Position numbers and translations under genes: made by a program. Positions 18,303 to 26,683 of a DNA stretch of 64,000 nt are shown piece by piece. How positions within the stretch are numbered: the first letter of the stretch is position 1; each line of letters starts with the position of its first letter. The stretch covers positions 36,143-100,142 of the forward strand of contig CAYHCE010000007.1 of the NCBI GenBank assembly GCA_964355015.1, in the 5' to 3' direction. The DNA comes from CAYHCE01 sp964355015. GTDB taxonomy: Bacteria > Cyanobacteriota > Cyanobacteriia > PCC-6307 > Cyanobiaceae. Below the pieces are notes generated by a model. The model was not told where the DNA came from and did not search any database. It was given only the letters and a program-made list of their open reading frames with translations.

Positions 18303-19241
18303 CTAGGCGGACCCACCGCTGCGGCTGGTTCGAATCAACCAGAGGTCCTCCCCGTTGGTCCAGAGCAGCAGCAGTCCGTGGGAGGAGAGCACGGACAGGC
18401 CATGGGGCTGGCGGAGGCCGAGCTGGCGCGCCTGGCTGAGGGGCAACCGGCGCAGTTCCGCCGTCTCGGGCAAGGCGGCGAGGAAGTCGGGACGGCTGCT
18501 GACGGGGACGGCCTGCTCCCAGAGGCCCAGGTAGGGCCTTTCCGCCTTGGGGCTCAGCCTCAGCTGGCGTCGCGCCAGCGCTGTGGCGGCTGCCGCCGTC
18601 GCTGCGGGGCTGGCGGCTTCCTTCCGCTCCCCTCCTCCCTCGGGAGGGCTGCCGGTGCTGGAGCGGCTGTCGGGGTCGCCTGCCGGGGCCTCCTCCGCGT
18701 TGGCGCCGGGTACCGAAGGGCCGTCGGCCAGTCGCTCGGCCAGGCTGAGAGCCGTGAGCGGGTCTGTCGGCAGGCCTTGCAGGGTGCCCTGTTCCAGACC
18801 CCATTGCGGCGCGTTCCGCTCCAGGCTGGCTGCGGCCGTGGGCCTCTGGCGCTGCGGAGTTCGCTCAGCCGACGCCTTCGCCCGTGCTGACGGCAGGCTG
18901 GCACCGAGTTCCGGCGGTGGCGGGGGCAGGGCGCCGTCGAAGGGAAGGGTGACGCTGCTGAGCCCAGCCGGCAGGGCGGCCGTTTCGGCAGCACGACGGC
19001 TGAACCGCAGCAGCTCCGGGGTGTCGTCGCCCGCCCGCAGCCCGGTGGCCTGCTGGCGGGGTCGATCCAGAAGGCCGGCGCCGGCCAGCCAGAGGGCATG
19101 GGCCGCAAGCGCAACGGCCAGCGGCAGCAACCAGGGGGAGTGGGCTGCCACCTGCCACGGTCTCTGCAGGCGTTGCTGCCAGCGCTCAGAGGCGACCGGC
19201 AGCCGGAAGTTGAACCTCGAAGGGAAGCGCACCGACTTCAA
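18303..19241 (-). CDS. TonB-like proline-rich membrane-anchored protein, last gene of an Exb-type operon
   Basis: 312 residues. One N-terminal membrane anchor (SPWLLPLAVALAAHALWLAG), then a long periplasmic Pro/Ala/Glu-rich region (LPPPPPELGA and similar), and a globular C-terminal 80 residues (LFDF-type beta strands; HGLSVLSSHGLLLLWTNGED). This layout is that of TonB/TolA, and the gene follows exbB and two exbD-like genes, but I do not recognise a classical TonB C-terminal domain. Its ATG overlaps the preceding gene by 56 bp. Call rests on topology and context. Confidence 0.55.
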   Translation of the reverse strand: MKSVRFPSRFNFRLPVASERWQQRLQRPWQVAAHSPWLLPLAVALAAHALWLAGAGLLDRPRQQATGLRAGDDTPELLRFSRRAAETAALPAGLSSVTLPFDGALPPPPPELGASLPSARAKASAERTPQRQRPTAAASLERNAPQWGLEQGTLQGLPTDPLTALSLAERLADGPSVPGANAEEAPAGDPDSRSSTGSPPEGGGERKEAASPAATAAAATALARRQLRLSPKAERPYLGLWEQAVPVSSRPDFLAALPETAELRRLPLSQARQLGLRQPHGLSVLSSHGLLLLWTNGEDLWLIRTSRSGGSA

Positions 19242-19557
19242 GCAGAGGAAGGAATTGCCGCACCACCCCCCAGGGTGTGGAGGGTTCGGGGATCAGGCGG
19301 ACCCGGGCCCTGGGATTGATCCGGCCTGCTTCGCGCAGCAGACCGGGCAGCTGCTGGGCACTGACGGGACGGTTCCACAGCCGCAGGCGGCGATCGGCTG
19401 CGAGGTGAATCACCACCACTCCCTGCCGGGCGGGTGCCTGGGCCCATTGCTGGGGGAGCAGCAGCAGGGCCAGGCTGAACAGGGCCAGGCCGCTGCCGAG
19501 CAGGGCGAACCAGAGCCCGTCGGCCACCGGATCACGATCGGCCGGCGATCGGCTCAT
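19186..19557 (-). CDS. ExbD/TolR-like protein, second copy
   Basis: 123 residues with one N-terminal membrane helix (LWFALLGSGLALFSLALLLL) and a periplasmic beta-alpha domain (GVVVIHLAADRRLRLWNRPV, then VRLIPEPSTPWGVVRQFLPLL), the ExbD pattern. The membrane helix lacks the Asp that carries protons in ExbD/TolR. Its ATG overlaps the previous stop by 4 bp (ATGA). Probably works with the neighbouring ExbB-like channel; whether it can be proton driven is doubtful. Confidence 0.6.
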   Translation of the reverse strand: MSRSPADRDPVADGLWFALLGSGLALFSLALLLLPQQWAQAPARQGVVVIHLAADRRLRLWNRPVSAQQLPGLLREAGRINPRARVRLIPEPSTPWGVVRQFLPLLEVGALPFEVQLPAAGRL

Positions 19558-19913
19558 GGTGCTGTGGCAGGCAGTTCGACCAGCACGGTGGAGGGGCCCT
19601 GGCGGCGCAGCCAGGCCAGGGACTGGCTCACACGGCCGGTCGGCAGGGCGGCGGATGGAAGGAAGCGCACCACCGTGCCACTCGAGCCGACCACGGCCCC
19701 AAGCTGGCGGGCCAGGCGGGTGGCGCTGATCGGCTGGCCGCCCAGATACCAGTCGCCGGAGGCGGAGCGCACCACCAGCAGGGAGGGACCCCGGGACGAA
19801 GCCGGCAGGGTCCGGGCCCGGGGCTGAGGGTGGCCGAGCAGCTCAGGCAGTCCGGCTGAGGCGGTGAGCACCAGCAGCGTCAGGCCGGTGAGGGCAAGCA
19901 GCAGGGGATTCAT
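19554..19913 (-). CDS. ExbD/TolR-like protein, first copy
   Basis: 119 residues from the ATG at 19911-19913, which overlaps the exbB stop by 4 bp. One N-terminal helix (PLLLALTGLTLLVLTASAGL) again without Asp, then a periplasmic domain (SLLVVRSASGDWYLGGQPIS) similar in layout to the following gene. The frame is open far upstream to 21317, but that is antisense to cysK. The two tandem ExbD-like genes are probably ancient duplicates. Confidence 0.6.
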   Translation of the reverse strand: MNPLLLALTGLTLLVLTASAGLPELLGHPQPRARTLPASSRGPSLLVVRSASGDWYLGGQPISATRLARQLGAVVGSSGTVVRFLPSAALPTGRVSQSLAWLRRQGPSTVLVELPATAP

Positions 19914-20485
19914 GGCCGTCCCCTCGGCATTGCCAGGGGCTGGAGCAGGGGCTCGGGCAGCGGATCCCCCGTTGCGACCCCGAGGGCGTCGGCCAGGGCG
20001 GCCTGCTCCAGCCGCTGCCGCAGCCAGTGGCGCAGAGCCTGGTTGGTGCGCAGCAGGGCGGTGGCGATCAGGGCGATCACCAGCCCGCTGAGCGTGCTCA
20101 CAAGCACCTGGCTGTAGCCGATCAGGCTGCCGCCGCTGGGCAGCGTCAGCTGGGGGCCGAGCGCCGCCAGGACCCCCATCAGACCCTGCACCGTGCCGAT
20201 CAGGCCCAGCAGGGGGGCGATCAGGGCGGCCGCTTCCAGCAGGGGCTCTCCCTCGGCCATGGCGGACTCCAGCCGGAGGAGATGGAGCTCCTGCCGGGCC
20301 TGACGCGCCTGCGGATCGGGGGCGGAGCGGAGCTCTTCGAGCAGGCGCCTCTCCGGGCGCTGCGTCAGCAGCCCGACACCCCGCCAGTAGCCGAACCGTT
20401 CGACCCCGACCGCCACCACGGCGATCGAGAGCAGCAGGAGGGGGACCATCACCGGACCACCGGCGCGCAATGCGGAGAAACCCAT
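19910..20485 (-). CDS. exbB: MotA/TolQ/ExbB-type channel protein
   Basis: 191 residues, first gene of a four-gene minus-strand operon. Three membrane segments: PVMVPLLLLSIAVVAVGVER near the start, AALIAPLLGLIGTVQGLMGV and VLVSTLSGLVIALIATALL, the latter two being the conserved TolQ/ExbB pair. It would form the pentameric core that encloses ExbD helices and transmits proton motive force to TonB-like proteins. Divergent from cysK. Confidence 0.8.
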   Translation of the reverse strand: MGFSALRAGGPVMVPLLLLSIAVVAVGVERFGYWRGVGLLTQRPERRLLEELRSAPDPQARQARQELHLLRLESAMAEGEPLLEAAALIAPLLGLIGTVQGLMGVLAALGPQLTLPSGGSLIGYSQVLVSTLSGLVIALIATALLRTNQALRHWLRQRLEQAALADALGVATGDPLPEPLLQPLAMPRGRP

Positions 20486-20558
20486 CCGGCCCGCGGGCCC
20501 TCACTCGGCACACCAGAAGGTAACGGGGTCGGCGCCCCGGCACCTGTGTTGTCCGAAC

Positions 20559-20587
20559 TTGACAGTCCGCCGTTAGTGCATCGATTG
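20559..20587 (+). promoter_or_regulatory. Possible cysK promoter
   Basis: A perfect TTGACA (20559-20564) lies about 73 bp before the cysK ATG. At 17 bp spacing the -10 hexamer is poor (CGATTG/GATTGA), so either the -10 is weak or an activator is needed. Position within the divergent exbB/cysK spacer is right. Confidence 0.3.
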
Positions 20588-20636
20588 AAAATCCGTCCCT
20601 GAGGGTGCGAGGGTGCGGGGAGTTCCCGCTTGATCG

Positions 20637-21623
20637 ATGGCCACGATCTTCGCCGACAGCAGCCTCAGTATCGGAGGCACCCCCCTGGTGAAGCTCAATC
20701 GGGTGGTGGGTGACAGCAAGGCCACCGTGCTGGCCAAGATCGAGGGACGCAATCCGGCCTATTCGGTGAAGTGCCGCATCGGCGCGGCGATGATCTGGCA
20801 GGCCGAGCAGGAGGGTCGACTGGGCCCCGGCAAGGAACTGATCGAGCCCACCAGCGGCAACACCGGCATCGCCCTGGCCTTCGTGGCGGCCTCCCGCGCC
20901 CTCCGCCTCACCCTCACCATGCCGGACACGATGAGCCTGGAACGGCGCAAACTGCTCACCGCCTATGGCGCCCATCTCGAGCTCACCGAGGGTCGCCTCG
21001 GCATGACGGGAGCGGTGGAGCGTGCCCGGCAGATAGCCGCTTCCGACCCCGACCGCTACGTGCTGCTGCAGCAGTTCTCCAACCCCGCCAATCCCCGGAT
21101 CCACCACGACACAACAGGCCCCGAGATCTGGACGGATACGGAGGGCCGCGTCGACGCGCTTGTGGCGGGGGTGGGCACCGGCGGCACCATCACGGGGGTG
21201 AGCCGTTACATCAAGACCACCCTCGGCAAGCCCCTGGTGTCGGTGGCTGTGGAGCCCGCCAACAGTCCCGTGATCGCCCAGGCGAAGGCCGGGGAGCCCC
21301 CCCAGCCCGGGCCCCACAAAATCCAGGGCATCGGTGCCGGCTTCGTGCCCGAGAACCTGGATCTGGCACTGGTGGATCGGGTCGAGGCGGTTACCGATCA
21401 GGAGGCGGTGGCCATGGCCCGCCGGCTGATGCGCGAGGAGGGGATTCTGGCCGGCATCTCCTGTGGCGCGGCCACGGTGGCCGCGCTGCGACTGGCGGCG
21501 GAGGAGGCCTATGCCGGCAAGACGATCGTGGTGGTGCTGCCCGATTCCGGTGAGCGCTATCTCAGCTCGGTGCTGTTCGAGGGGGTTTTCGACGCCTCCG
21601 GCCTGGCGCCGGTGGGTCGCTAG
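20637..21623 (+). CDS. cysK: Cysteine synthase A (O-acetylserine sulfhydrylase)
   Basis: 328 residues; makes L-cysteine and acetate from O-acetylserine and sulfide using PLP. The PLP lysine is K45 in AYSVKCRIG (the E. coli CysK-type variant), the substrate-binding loop is TSGNTG (72-77) and the phosphate-binding glycine loop is GTGGTITG. ATG at 20637 fits the family N-terminus (IFADSSLSIGGTPLVKLNRV). It connects the sulfate-uptake genes upstream with the sulfide-related genes at 23 kb. Its TAG stop is shared, as CTAG, with the convergent small gene. Confidence 0.92.
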   Translation: MATIFADSSLSIGGTPLVKLNRVVGDSKATVLAKIEGRNPAYSVKCRIGAAMIWQAEQEGRLGPGKELIEPTSGNTGIALAFVAASRALRLTLTMPDTMSLERRKLLTAYGAHLELTEGRLGMTGAVERARQIAASDPDRYVLLQQFSNPANPRIHHDTTGPEIWTDTEGRVDALVAGVGTGGTITGVSRYIKTTLGKPLVSVAVEPANSPVIAQAKAGEPPQPGPHKIQGIGAGFVPENLDLALVDRVEAVTDQEAVAMARRLMREEGILAGISCGAATVAALRLAAEEAYAGKTIVVVLPDSGERYLSSVLFEGVFDASGLAPVGR

Positions 21624-21730
21624 GGACGGAGAAGGTTCGTCTCAACGGCCGCCAGCAGGATCGCTGCCACCGGCATCAGGAAGGTGGCGAGCATCGCCCC
21701 GAAGATCAGCGGCTCGATCGCTGGGGCCAT
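21620..21730 (-). CDS. Very small single-helix membrane protein (36 residues)
   Basis: An ATG at 21728-21730 gives 36 residues with one hydrophobic helix (LIFGAMLATFLMPVAAILLA) and a short polar tail ETNLLRP. The frame is open to 21802. Size and topology are like the small photosystem and cytochrome b6f subunits of cyanobacteria, but the sequence does not match any I know. Stop codon shared with cysK in a CTAG palindrome. Confidence 0.4.
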   Translation of the reverse strand: MAPAIEPLIFGAMLATFLMPVAAILLAAVETNLLRP

Positions 21731-21793
21731 CGCTGGGGTTGAGTCCAGCCGCCCGGGACCCCCTAGTTTCGAGCCAGCGAAGGGCCCGTTCCG

Positions 21794-22666
21794 ATGCACC
21801 ACGGTCCTGAGGGTCCGCAGCCTGGATCATCTCCGGGACTTCACCCCGGCGCCCGGCGCGACCCCGAGCTGATCCGGCGACTGATGCCGCTCTGGGAGTG
21901 GCTCTATCGGTACTACTTCCGGGTGAGCACGAGTGGCTGGGAGCACGTACCGGCGGCTGGTCAGCTGATGCTGGTGGGGTCCCATAACGGCGGCCTGGCC
22001 ACACCGGATCTGCCGATGTTCCTGGTCGACTGGTTTCGCCGCTTCGGGTACGACCGCCGGGTGTACGGCCTGGCCCATCCCAAGGTCTGGCGGGCCTTCC
22101 CTCCCCTCGCCGATCTGGCGGCCCGGGTCGGGGCGATTCCCTTCTACGCGCGCAATGCCCTTGCCGTGCTGGAGCAGGGCGACAGCCTGCTCGTGTATCC
22201 CGGCGGCGGGCAGGATGCCTTCCGGCCCCATCACCTGCGGGGGCAGATCCACTTCAGTGGACGCACCGGCTTCATCCGGCTGGCGCTCTGGCACTCCCTG
22301 CCGATCCTTCCCCTGATCTCCTGGGGCAGCCACGACACCCTGATCGTGCTGGAAGACTGTTATGACCGGATGCAGCGCCTGCACGAACGGGGTATGCCCT
22401 GGCTGCTCGGCATCGATCCGGAAGTGTTCCCTCTCTATCTCGGCCTTCCCTGGGGGGTGGGCCTGGGTCCGTTGCCGAACCTGCCACTGCCGGCACGGAT
22501 CCACACCCGGGTCTGTCGGCCGATCGTGTTCGAGCGCAGCGGCTACGGGGCCAGCCGCGATCGCCCCTACGTCCAGGCCTGCTACCGGCGCGTCGTCAGC
22601 GCCATGCAGGAGCAACTCGATCTCCTGGCGAGCGAGCACTGCCGCTCGACGGGAACGGCGGGCTGA
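21794..22666 (+). CDS. Lysophospholipid acyltransferase family protein (LPLAT, MGAT/DGAT-like branch)
   Basis: Up to 290 residues; the first 25 are low complexity, so a later start is possible. The acyltransferase block is GSHNGGLATPDLPMFLVDW, which replaces the usual NHxxxxD with the wider SHxGG...PD pattern of the MGAT-like branch; RVGAIPFYARNAL and LLVYPGGGQDAFRP are the substrate-binding and Gly-rich motifs. It should transfer acyl groups to a glycerolipid at the membrane. Substrate unknown. Confidence 0.75.
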   Translation: MHHGPEGPQPGSSPGLHPGARRDPELIRRLMPLWEWLYRYYFRVSTSGWEHVPAAGQLMLVGSHNGGLATPDLPMFLVDWFRRFGYDRRVYGLAHPKVWRAFPPLADLAARVGAIPFYARNALAVLEQGDSLLVYPGGGQDAFRPHHLRGQIHFSGRTGFIRLALWHSLPILPLISWGSHDTLIVLEDCYDRMQRLHERGMPWLLGIDPEVFPLYLGLPWGVGLGPLPNLPLPARIHTRVCRPIVFERSGYGASRDRPYVQACYRRVVSAMQEQLDLLASEHCRSTGTAG

Positions 22667-22821
22667 GGCCAGCGGCTCGCGCCGATCAATCAGCTCCTGG
22701 AGACTGTCGCCGGCGCCTGGCCGCTGCGAGCACAGCCGCCTATTCGCTTCCCTCAGCCACATCAACAGCCCAACCGAAGCCGAAGGACGACATAATCCCG
22801 AGAATCGCCGGATCCACACCT

Positions 22822-23166
22822 ATGGGCGCTTTCGCGGACGGAGCCATGCCGTGCCTGCAGCTGCTCGAAGAATTCAGCCAGTTCTTCCGTCTGCTCAGCG
22901 AACCTGCCCGCCTGCGGCTGCTCTGTCTGCTGCGGCAGGCACCCATGGATGTGGCCAGCCTGATCCAGGCCACCGGCTTCAGCCAGTCGCACATCAGCCG
23001 TCAGCTCGGTCAGCTGCAGCGCGCCGGCCTGGTGCGGTGCGAACGGGACGGAGTCCGTCTGATGTATCACGCCGACGACGAATTGGTCGAGGAGCTCTGC
23101 GCCCTGGTGCAGGGCCGGCTCAAGCAGCGGCTGGAGTCGCAGCTGCGCCAGCTCCAGCCGGCCTGA
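22822..23166 (+). CDS. ArsR-family regulator, probable sulfide/persulfide sensor (SqrR/BigR-like)
   Basis: 114 residues (or 106 from a second ATG at 22846). Winged HTH: MDVASLIQATGFSQSHISRQL, then the wing RCERDGVRLMYH. Cys are C11, C35, C73 and C93. C35 (ARLRLLCLL) is in the helix that carries Cys41 of SqrR, and C93 (VEELCALV) is in the last helix, like Cys107; those two form a tetrasulfide-bridged switch in SqrR. It lies tail-to-tail with the sulfide:quinone oxidoreductase gene, 21 bp apart. Metal-sensing ArsR is the alternative, but no CxCxxC motif is present. Confidence 0.72.
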   Translation: MGAFADGAMPCLQLLEEFSQFFRLLSEPARLRLLCLLRQAPMDVASLIQATGFSQSHISRQLGQLQRAGLVRCERDGVRLMYHADDELVEELCALVQGRLKQRLESQLRQLQPA

Positions 23167-23187
23167 GCGCCGCCGCCGGCCGGCTCG

Positions 23188-24486
23188 CTACGGCTGCCTG
23201 TCCTGGTAGGTGAGCTTCAGGGCGCGGGCCAGGGGTTCGAGCGCTCTGAGGAAGCGGCGCTCGTGGGGCTGGCCCTTGAGCATCCGGTTCCAGTAGATCC
23301 AGGGCAATCCCCTGGTTTTCATCCACCACATGCTCCAGCGCTCCCGCGTGGGATCCACCAGGAAGGAACTGAGCGGCTGCAGGTCGTAATCGAACTCGGC
23401 CATCACCACCTTGCCGTAGCCGGTGATCAGCGGGCAGACGCTGTAACCGTCGTAGCGAGCCTGCAGCGAGCGGCCGCCCAGCTGGGCCAGCAGATTGGCC
23501 ACCAGCACCGGCGCCTCACCACGGATCGCTCCCGCCGTTTTGGAGGTGGGCAGCGAAGAAACGTCGCCGAGGGAGAACACGTTGGCAAAGCGCCGGTGTT
23601 GCGTGGTGGCCTTGTCCACATCCACCCAGCCGCCCGCTCCGACGACGGCGAGCGGACTGAGCGCCACCGCATCCGGAGCCGACATCGGCGGCACGGCATG
23701 GAGCATGTCGAAGTGGATCTCCTGCGTCGACACCTGTCCCGCCGCATCGGTGACATCGAACACCGCCACCTGTTCCGCGGCGCGCACCGCCCTGAGGTTG
23801 TGGCGCAGCTGCACCTCGATGCCCCGCTCGCGGATCACGCGTTCCAGCACACGGGCATAGGCGGGCACGGCGAAGATCCCGGCCCCGGCCGTGCAGAACA
23901 GTACGCGGCTGTTCACCCCCACGCCGCTGCTGGCCTTGAACACGTCGTCGGCCATGTACATGATCTTCTGGGGCGCGCCGGCGCACTTGATCGGTGTGTC
24001 GGGGAAGGTGAAGATCGCCGTGCCCCCCCGGAAGCTGCGGATCGTCTCCCAGGTGAAGGAAGTGTGCTCGCGGGAGTAGATGCTCGTGATCCCGTGGTGG
24101 CCGAGCGCCTCGGGCAGACCCTCGATCCGCTCCCAGCGGAGCGCGATGCCCGTAGCCACCACGAGCGCGTCGTAGCTGAGGCAGGCGCCGTCGGCGCTGA
24201 ACACCCGGTTCGCCTCCGGATCGAAGTGGGCCGCCGCGCCCCGGATCCAGGTGCAGCCCGCCGGGATCAGTCCGGCCTCCGGCCGGCACGTCTCCTGCAT
24301 GGACATCACGCCGCCGCCCACCAGCGTCCAGCCGGGTTGGTAGAAGTGCTCCTCAGAGGGTTCCAGGATCGCCACGTCGAGCCCCGGCTGCGCCCTCAGC
24401 AGCTGGCTGGCCACGGTGATCCCCCCGGCGCCGCCGCCCACGATCAGGACTCGGTGGTGTGTCTGGCCGGAGCTGGGGTGAGTCAT
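23188..24486 (-). CDS. sqr: Sulfide:quinone oxidoreductase, mitochondrial (SQOR)-type
   Basis: 432 residues. The FAD-binding Rossmann motif is VLIVGGGAGG (13-22). Two Cys match the catalytic pair of the mitochondrial enzyme: C168 in PIKCAGAPQKIMYM and C351 in YDGYSVCPLITGYGKV. VDVDKATTQHRR and GDVSSLPTSKTA are also typical of that type. It would oxidise sulfide to bound sulfane sulfur and pass electrons to plastoquinone at the thylakoid or plasma membrane. It serves detoxification or sulfide-driven electron input; the ArsR gene next to it is the likely regulator. Type is certain enough; physiology inferred. Confidence 0.87.
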   Translation of the reverse strand: MTHPSSGQTHHRVLIVGGGAGGITVASQLLRAQPGLDVAILEPSEEHFYQPGWTLVGGGVMSMQETCRPEAGLIPAGCTWIRGAAAHFDPEANRVFSADGACLSYDALVVATGIALRWERIEGLPEALGHHGITSIYSREHTSFTWETIRSFRGGTAIFTFPDTPIKCAGAPQKIMYMADDVFKASSGVGVNSRVLFCTAGAGIFAVPAYARVLERVIRERGIEVQLRHNLRAVRAAEQVAVFDVTDAAGQVSTQEIHFDMLHAVPPMSAPDAVALSPLAVVGAGGWVDVDKATTQHRRFANVFSLGDVSSLPTSKTAGAIRGEAPVLVANLLAQLGGRSLQARYDGYSVCPLITGYGKVVMAEFDYDLQPLSSFLVDPTRERWSMWWMKTRGLPWIYWNRMLKGQPHERRFLRALEPLARALKLTYQDRQP

Positions 24487-24800
24487 GGCGGAGGGTCGAA
24501 CCGCTCCTGTCTAGGCAAGGCTCGGGAGCCTGGGCAGGGCCTGGTGCCGTTCCGCCATCATCCGGGCCGGCAGGCCCCGTCCGCTCGTCATTTCGGCCCG
24601 TGGATCCCGTGAGCGATCGGATCCCGGCAAAGCGGCGCCTCCCGATGGCCAGCCAGCTGCTGAGCCGCGGCAGGGCTGGGCTTTCCAGGGTTTCCCCAAC
24701 CCGCCTCAAGGGTGCTGAAAGGGCCCGTCAGGGTACAGGCACTGAACACGGGATCCCGAGTGACTAACTGTAAATTCGGGCTCTCCCAGCGCTCAGCCGA
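24487..24800. promoter_or_regulatory. Divergent sqr / SLC13 control region with GGATCCC motifs
   Basis: 314 bp without a gene. Three GGATCCC copies occur (24602-24608, 24619-24625 and 24751-24757); the last lies in a perfect 10-bp palindrome CGGGATCCCG (24749-24758). A loose CCCGA/TCGGG pair (24755-24780) surrounds TAACTGTAAATT, the only AT-rich stretch, about 25 bp before the permease start. Candidate operators for the ArsR protein or a sulfur regulator. Confidence 0.35.
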
Positions 24801-26615
24801 TTGAACGCACTTCTTGAGTCAGCCCTGGAACCCGGGGCGTTGATCACACTGGTGGTGCTGGCCGGCTCCATCGTCTTGTTCATCGGTGGCTGGCTGGCCC
24901 CGGAAGTCATTGGCCTTCTGGTCGTGGGTCTGCTGATGGCCACTGGCGTGCTCAAGCCTGCCGAAGCTCTGGAGGGCTTCGGCAGTCCGGCTCTGCTCAC
25001 CGTGCTGGGTCTGTTCGCCCTCTCGGCCGGTCTGTTTCGCTCCGGCGGCCTCGATCGGCTGCGGGGGCTGATGGGCTCGGACGCGGTCCGCAGTCCGAAG
25101 CGCATGATCGTGCTGTTCACCACCCTGGTGGCACCGGTCTCGGCCTTCGTGCCGAACACCCCGATCGTGGCCTCGTTGCTGCCCGTGGTCGAGGGCTGGT
25201 GCCACCGCCGCCGCATCTCGCCCTCGAAGGTGCTGCTGCCGCTTTCGTTCGCCACCGTTCTGGGCGGCACGATGACGCTGATCGGCAGTTCGGTGAACCT
25301 GCTGGCCAGCGAAGTCAGCAACAAGCTGGGCTACGGCGCCTTCGACCTGTTCAGCTTCACGCCGATCGGGATCGGGGTCTGGCTTGTGGGCAGCCTGGTG
25401 ATGGTGCTGCTCTCCGACCGCTTTCTTCCTGATCGCGGCACCGACGATCGCGACCTGGCCCGCAGCTTCAGCGGCAGTGGCTACCTCACCGAAGTGATGA
25501 TCCCCCCCGGCTCCGAGCTGGTGGGAAAGTCCCTTCATCTCACACGCCTGCAGCGGCGTTTCGACGTCGACGTGCTCGAACTGCATCGAAACGAAGAGCG
25601 CTTCACCCCGCCGCTGGCCGACCGCAGCCTGATGGAGGGGGATCGCCTGGTGCTGCGGTGCACCCGGGACGACCTGCTCAGGCTGCAGCAGGAACACACC
25701 ATCATTCTTGCTCCTGTTCCTGAATCGGGGCTGGCTCAGTTGTCTTCCAGCGACCTGGCCAACCTGCGGATGGTGGAGGTTCTCCTGCCCGCCGGGTCGA
25801 CCCTGGCCGGCGAAAGCCTGCGTGATCTGCGCTTTCGCCAGCGTTACAACGCCACGGTGCTGGCACTCCGCCGCGGCAATGAGGTTATGCGCGAGCGGCT
25901 TGGCAGGGCAACCCTGAGGGAGGGCGACGTGCTGCTCCTGCAAGGCCCGCAGGATGCCATCCGTGGCCTGCAGGCCAACAATGATCTGGTGGTGCTCGAG
26001 CAGATCGAAGACGATCTGCCCACCGTGAGCCGCAAGGGGATCGCCATGGTCATCGCCGTTCTGGTGATCGTGTTGCCCACCTTCAAGGTGCTGCCCCTGG
26101 TGGCTGCGGTGCTGCTTGGAACCGTGGCGATGGTGGTCACCGGTTGCCTGCGCACGGGTGAACTTCTGCGCTCGATCCGCCTGGATGTGATCCTTCTGCT
26201 CGGATCGCTGGCCAGCTTCAGCGTCGCGCTGGAGAAGACCGGGCTGGCCGAGGCCATGGCCAGGTCGCTGCTGATCGGCCTGCAGCATTGGCCGATCTAC
26301 TGGGCCCTCGCCGGGGTGTTCCTGTTCACCACCCTGCTCACGGAGGTGATGAGCAACGCGGCCACGGTGGCGATGGTGATTCCGATCGCGGCCAAGGTCG
26401 CCATCGGCCTCGGCATGCCGCCGATGGCCTTCATCTTCACGGTGCTGTTCGGAGCGAGCCAGAGCTTTCTGAGCCCGGTGGGCTACCAGACCAACCTGAT
26501 GGTGTTCGCTCCGGGCCGCTATCGCTTCCTCGATGTGGCCCGCTACGGATTTCCGCTCACCGTGGTGATGACCCTTCTGGTCCCCTGGCTGGTCTGCAGG
26601 CAGTTCGGCCTTTAA
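24801..26615 (+). CDS. SLC13-type permease with two RCK_C (TrkA-C) domains
   Basis: 604 residues from TTG at 24801, no ATG being available. Membrane segments fill the first 210 residues (GFGSPALLTVLGLFALSAGL; FVPNTPIVASLLPVV; GGTMTLIGSSVNLLASEV), then two soluble TrkA-C domains (about 215-300 and 315-400), then a second membrane half ending with VGYQTNLMVFAPGRYRFLDV. This is the layout of the DASS/SLC13 Na+-coupled anion permeases that include the cyanobacterial and algal SLT sulfate transporters. With sqr divergent and other sulfur genes near, sulfate is the best guess for the substrate. Confidence 0.8.
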   Translation: MNALLESALEPGALITLVVLAGSIVLFIGGWLAPEVIGLLVVGLLMATGVLKPAEALEGFGSPALLTVLGLFALSAGLFRSGGLDRLRGLMGSDAVRSPKRMIVLFTTLVAPVSAFVPNTPIVASLLPVVEGWCHRRRISPSKVLLPLSFATVLGGTMTLIGSSVNLLASEVSNKLGYGAFDLFSFTPIGIGVWLVGSLVMVLLSDRFLPDRGTDDRDLARSFSGSGYLTEVMIPPGSELVGKSLHLTRLQRRFDVDVLELHRNEERFTPPLADRSLMEGDRLVLRCTRDDLLRLQQEHTIILAPVPESGLAQLSSSDLANLRMVEVLLPAGSTLAGESLRDLRFRQRYNATVLALRRGNEVMRERLGRATLREGDVLLLQGPQDAIRGLQANNDLVVLEQIEDDLPTVSRKGIAMVIAVLVIVLPTFKVLPLVAAVLLGTVAMVVTGCLRTGELLRSIRLDVILLLGSLASFSVALEKTGLAEAMARSLLIGLQHWPIYWALAGVFLFTTLLTEVMSNAATVAMVIPIAAKVAIGLGMPPMAFIFTVLFGASQSFLSPVGYQTNLMVFAPGRYRFLDVARYGFPLTVVMTLLVPWLVCRQFGL

Positions 26616-26683
26616 TCTGGAAGGCAGTTAATCTGGTAGGGCAGAACCTTGGGGAGTCGGTGATCACTCTGAAGGCTGACACG

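Noticed and set aside
18326..18345. tRNA T-loop-like GGTTCGAATC
   Set aside because: It lies inside the TonB-like gene and no cloverleaf forms around it; no tRNA was found in the window.
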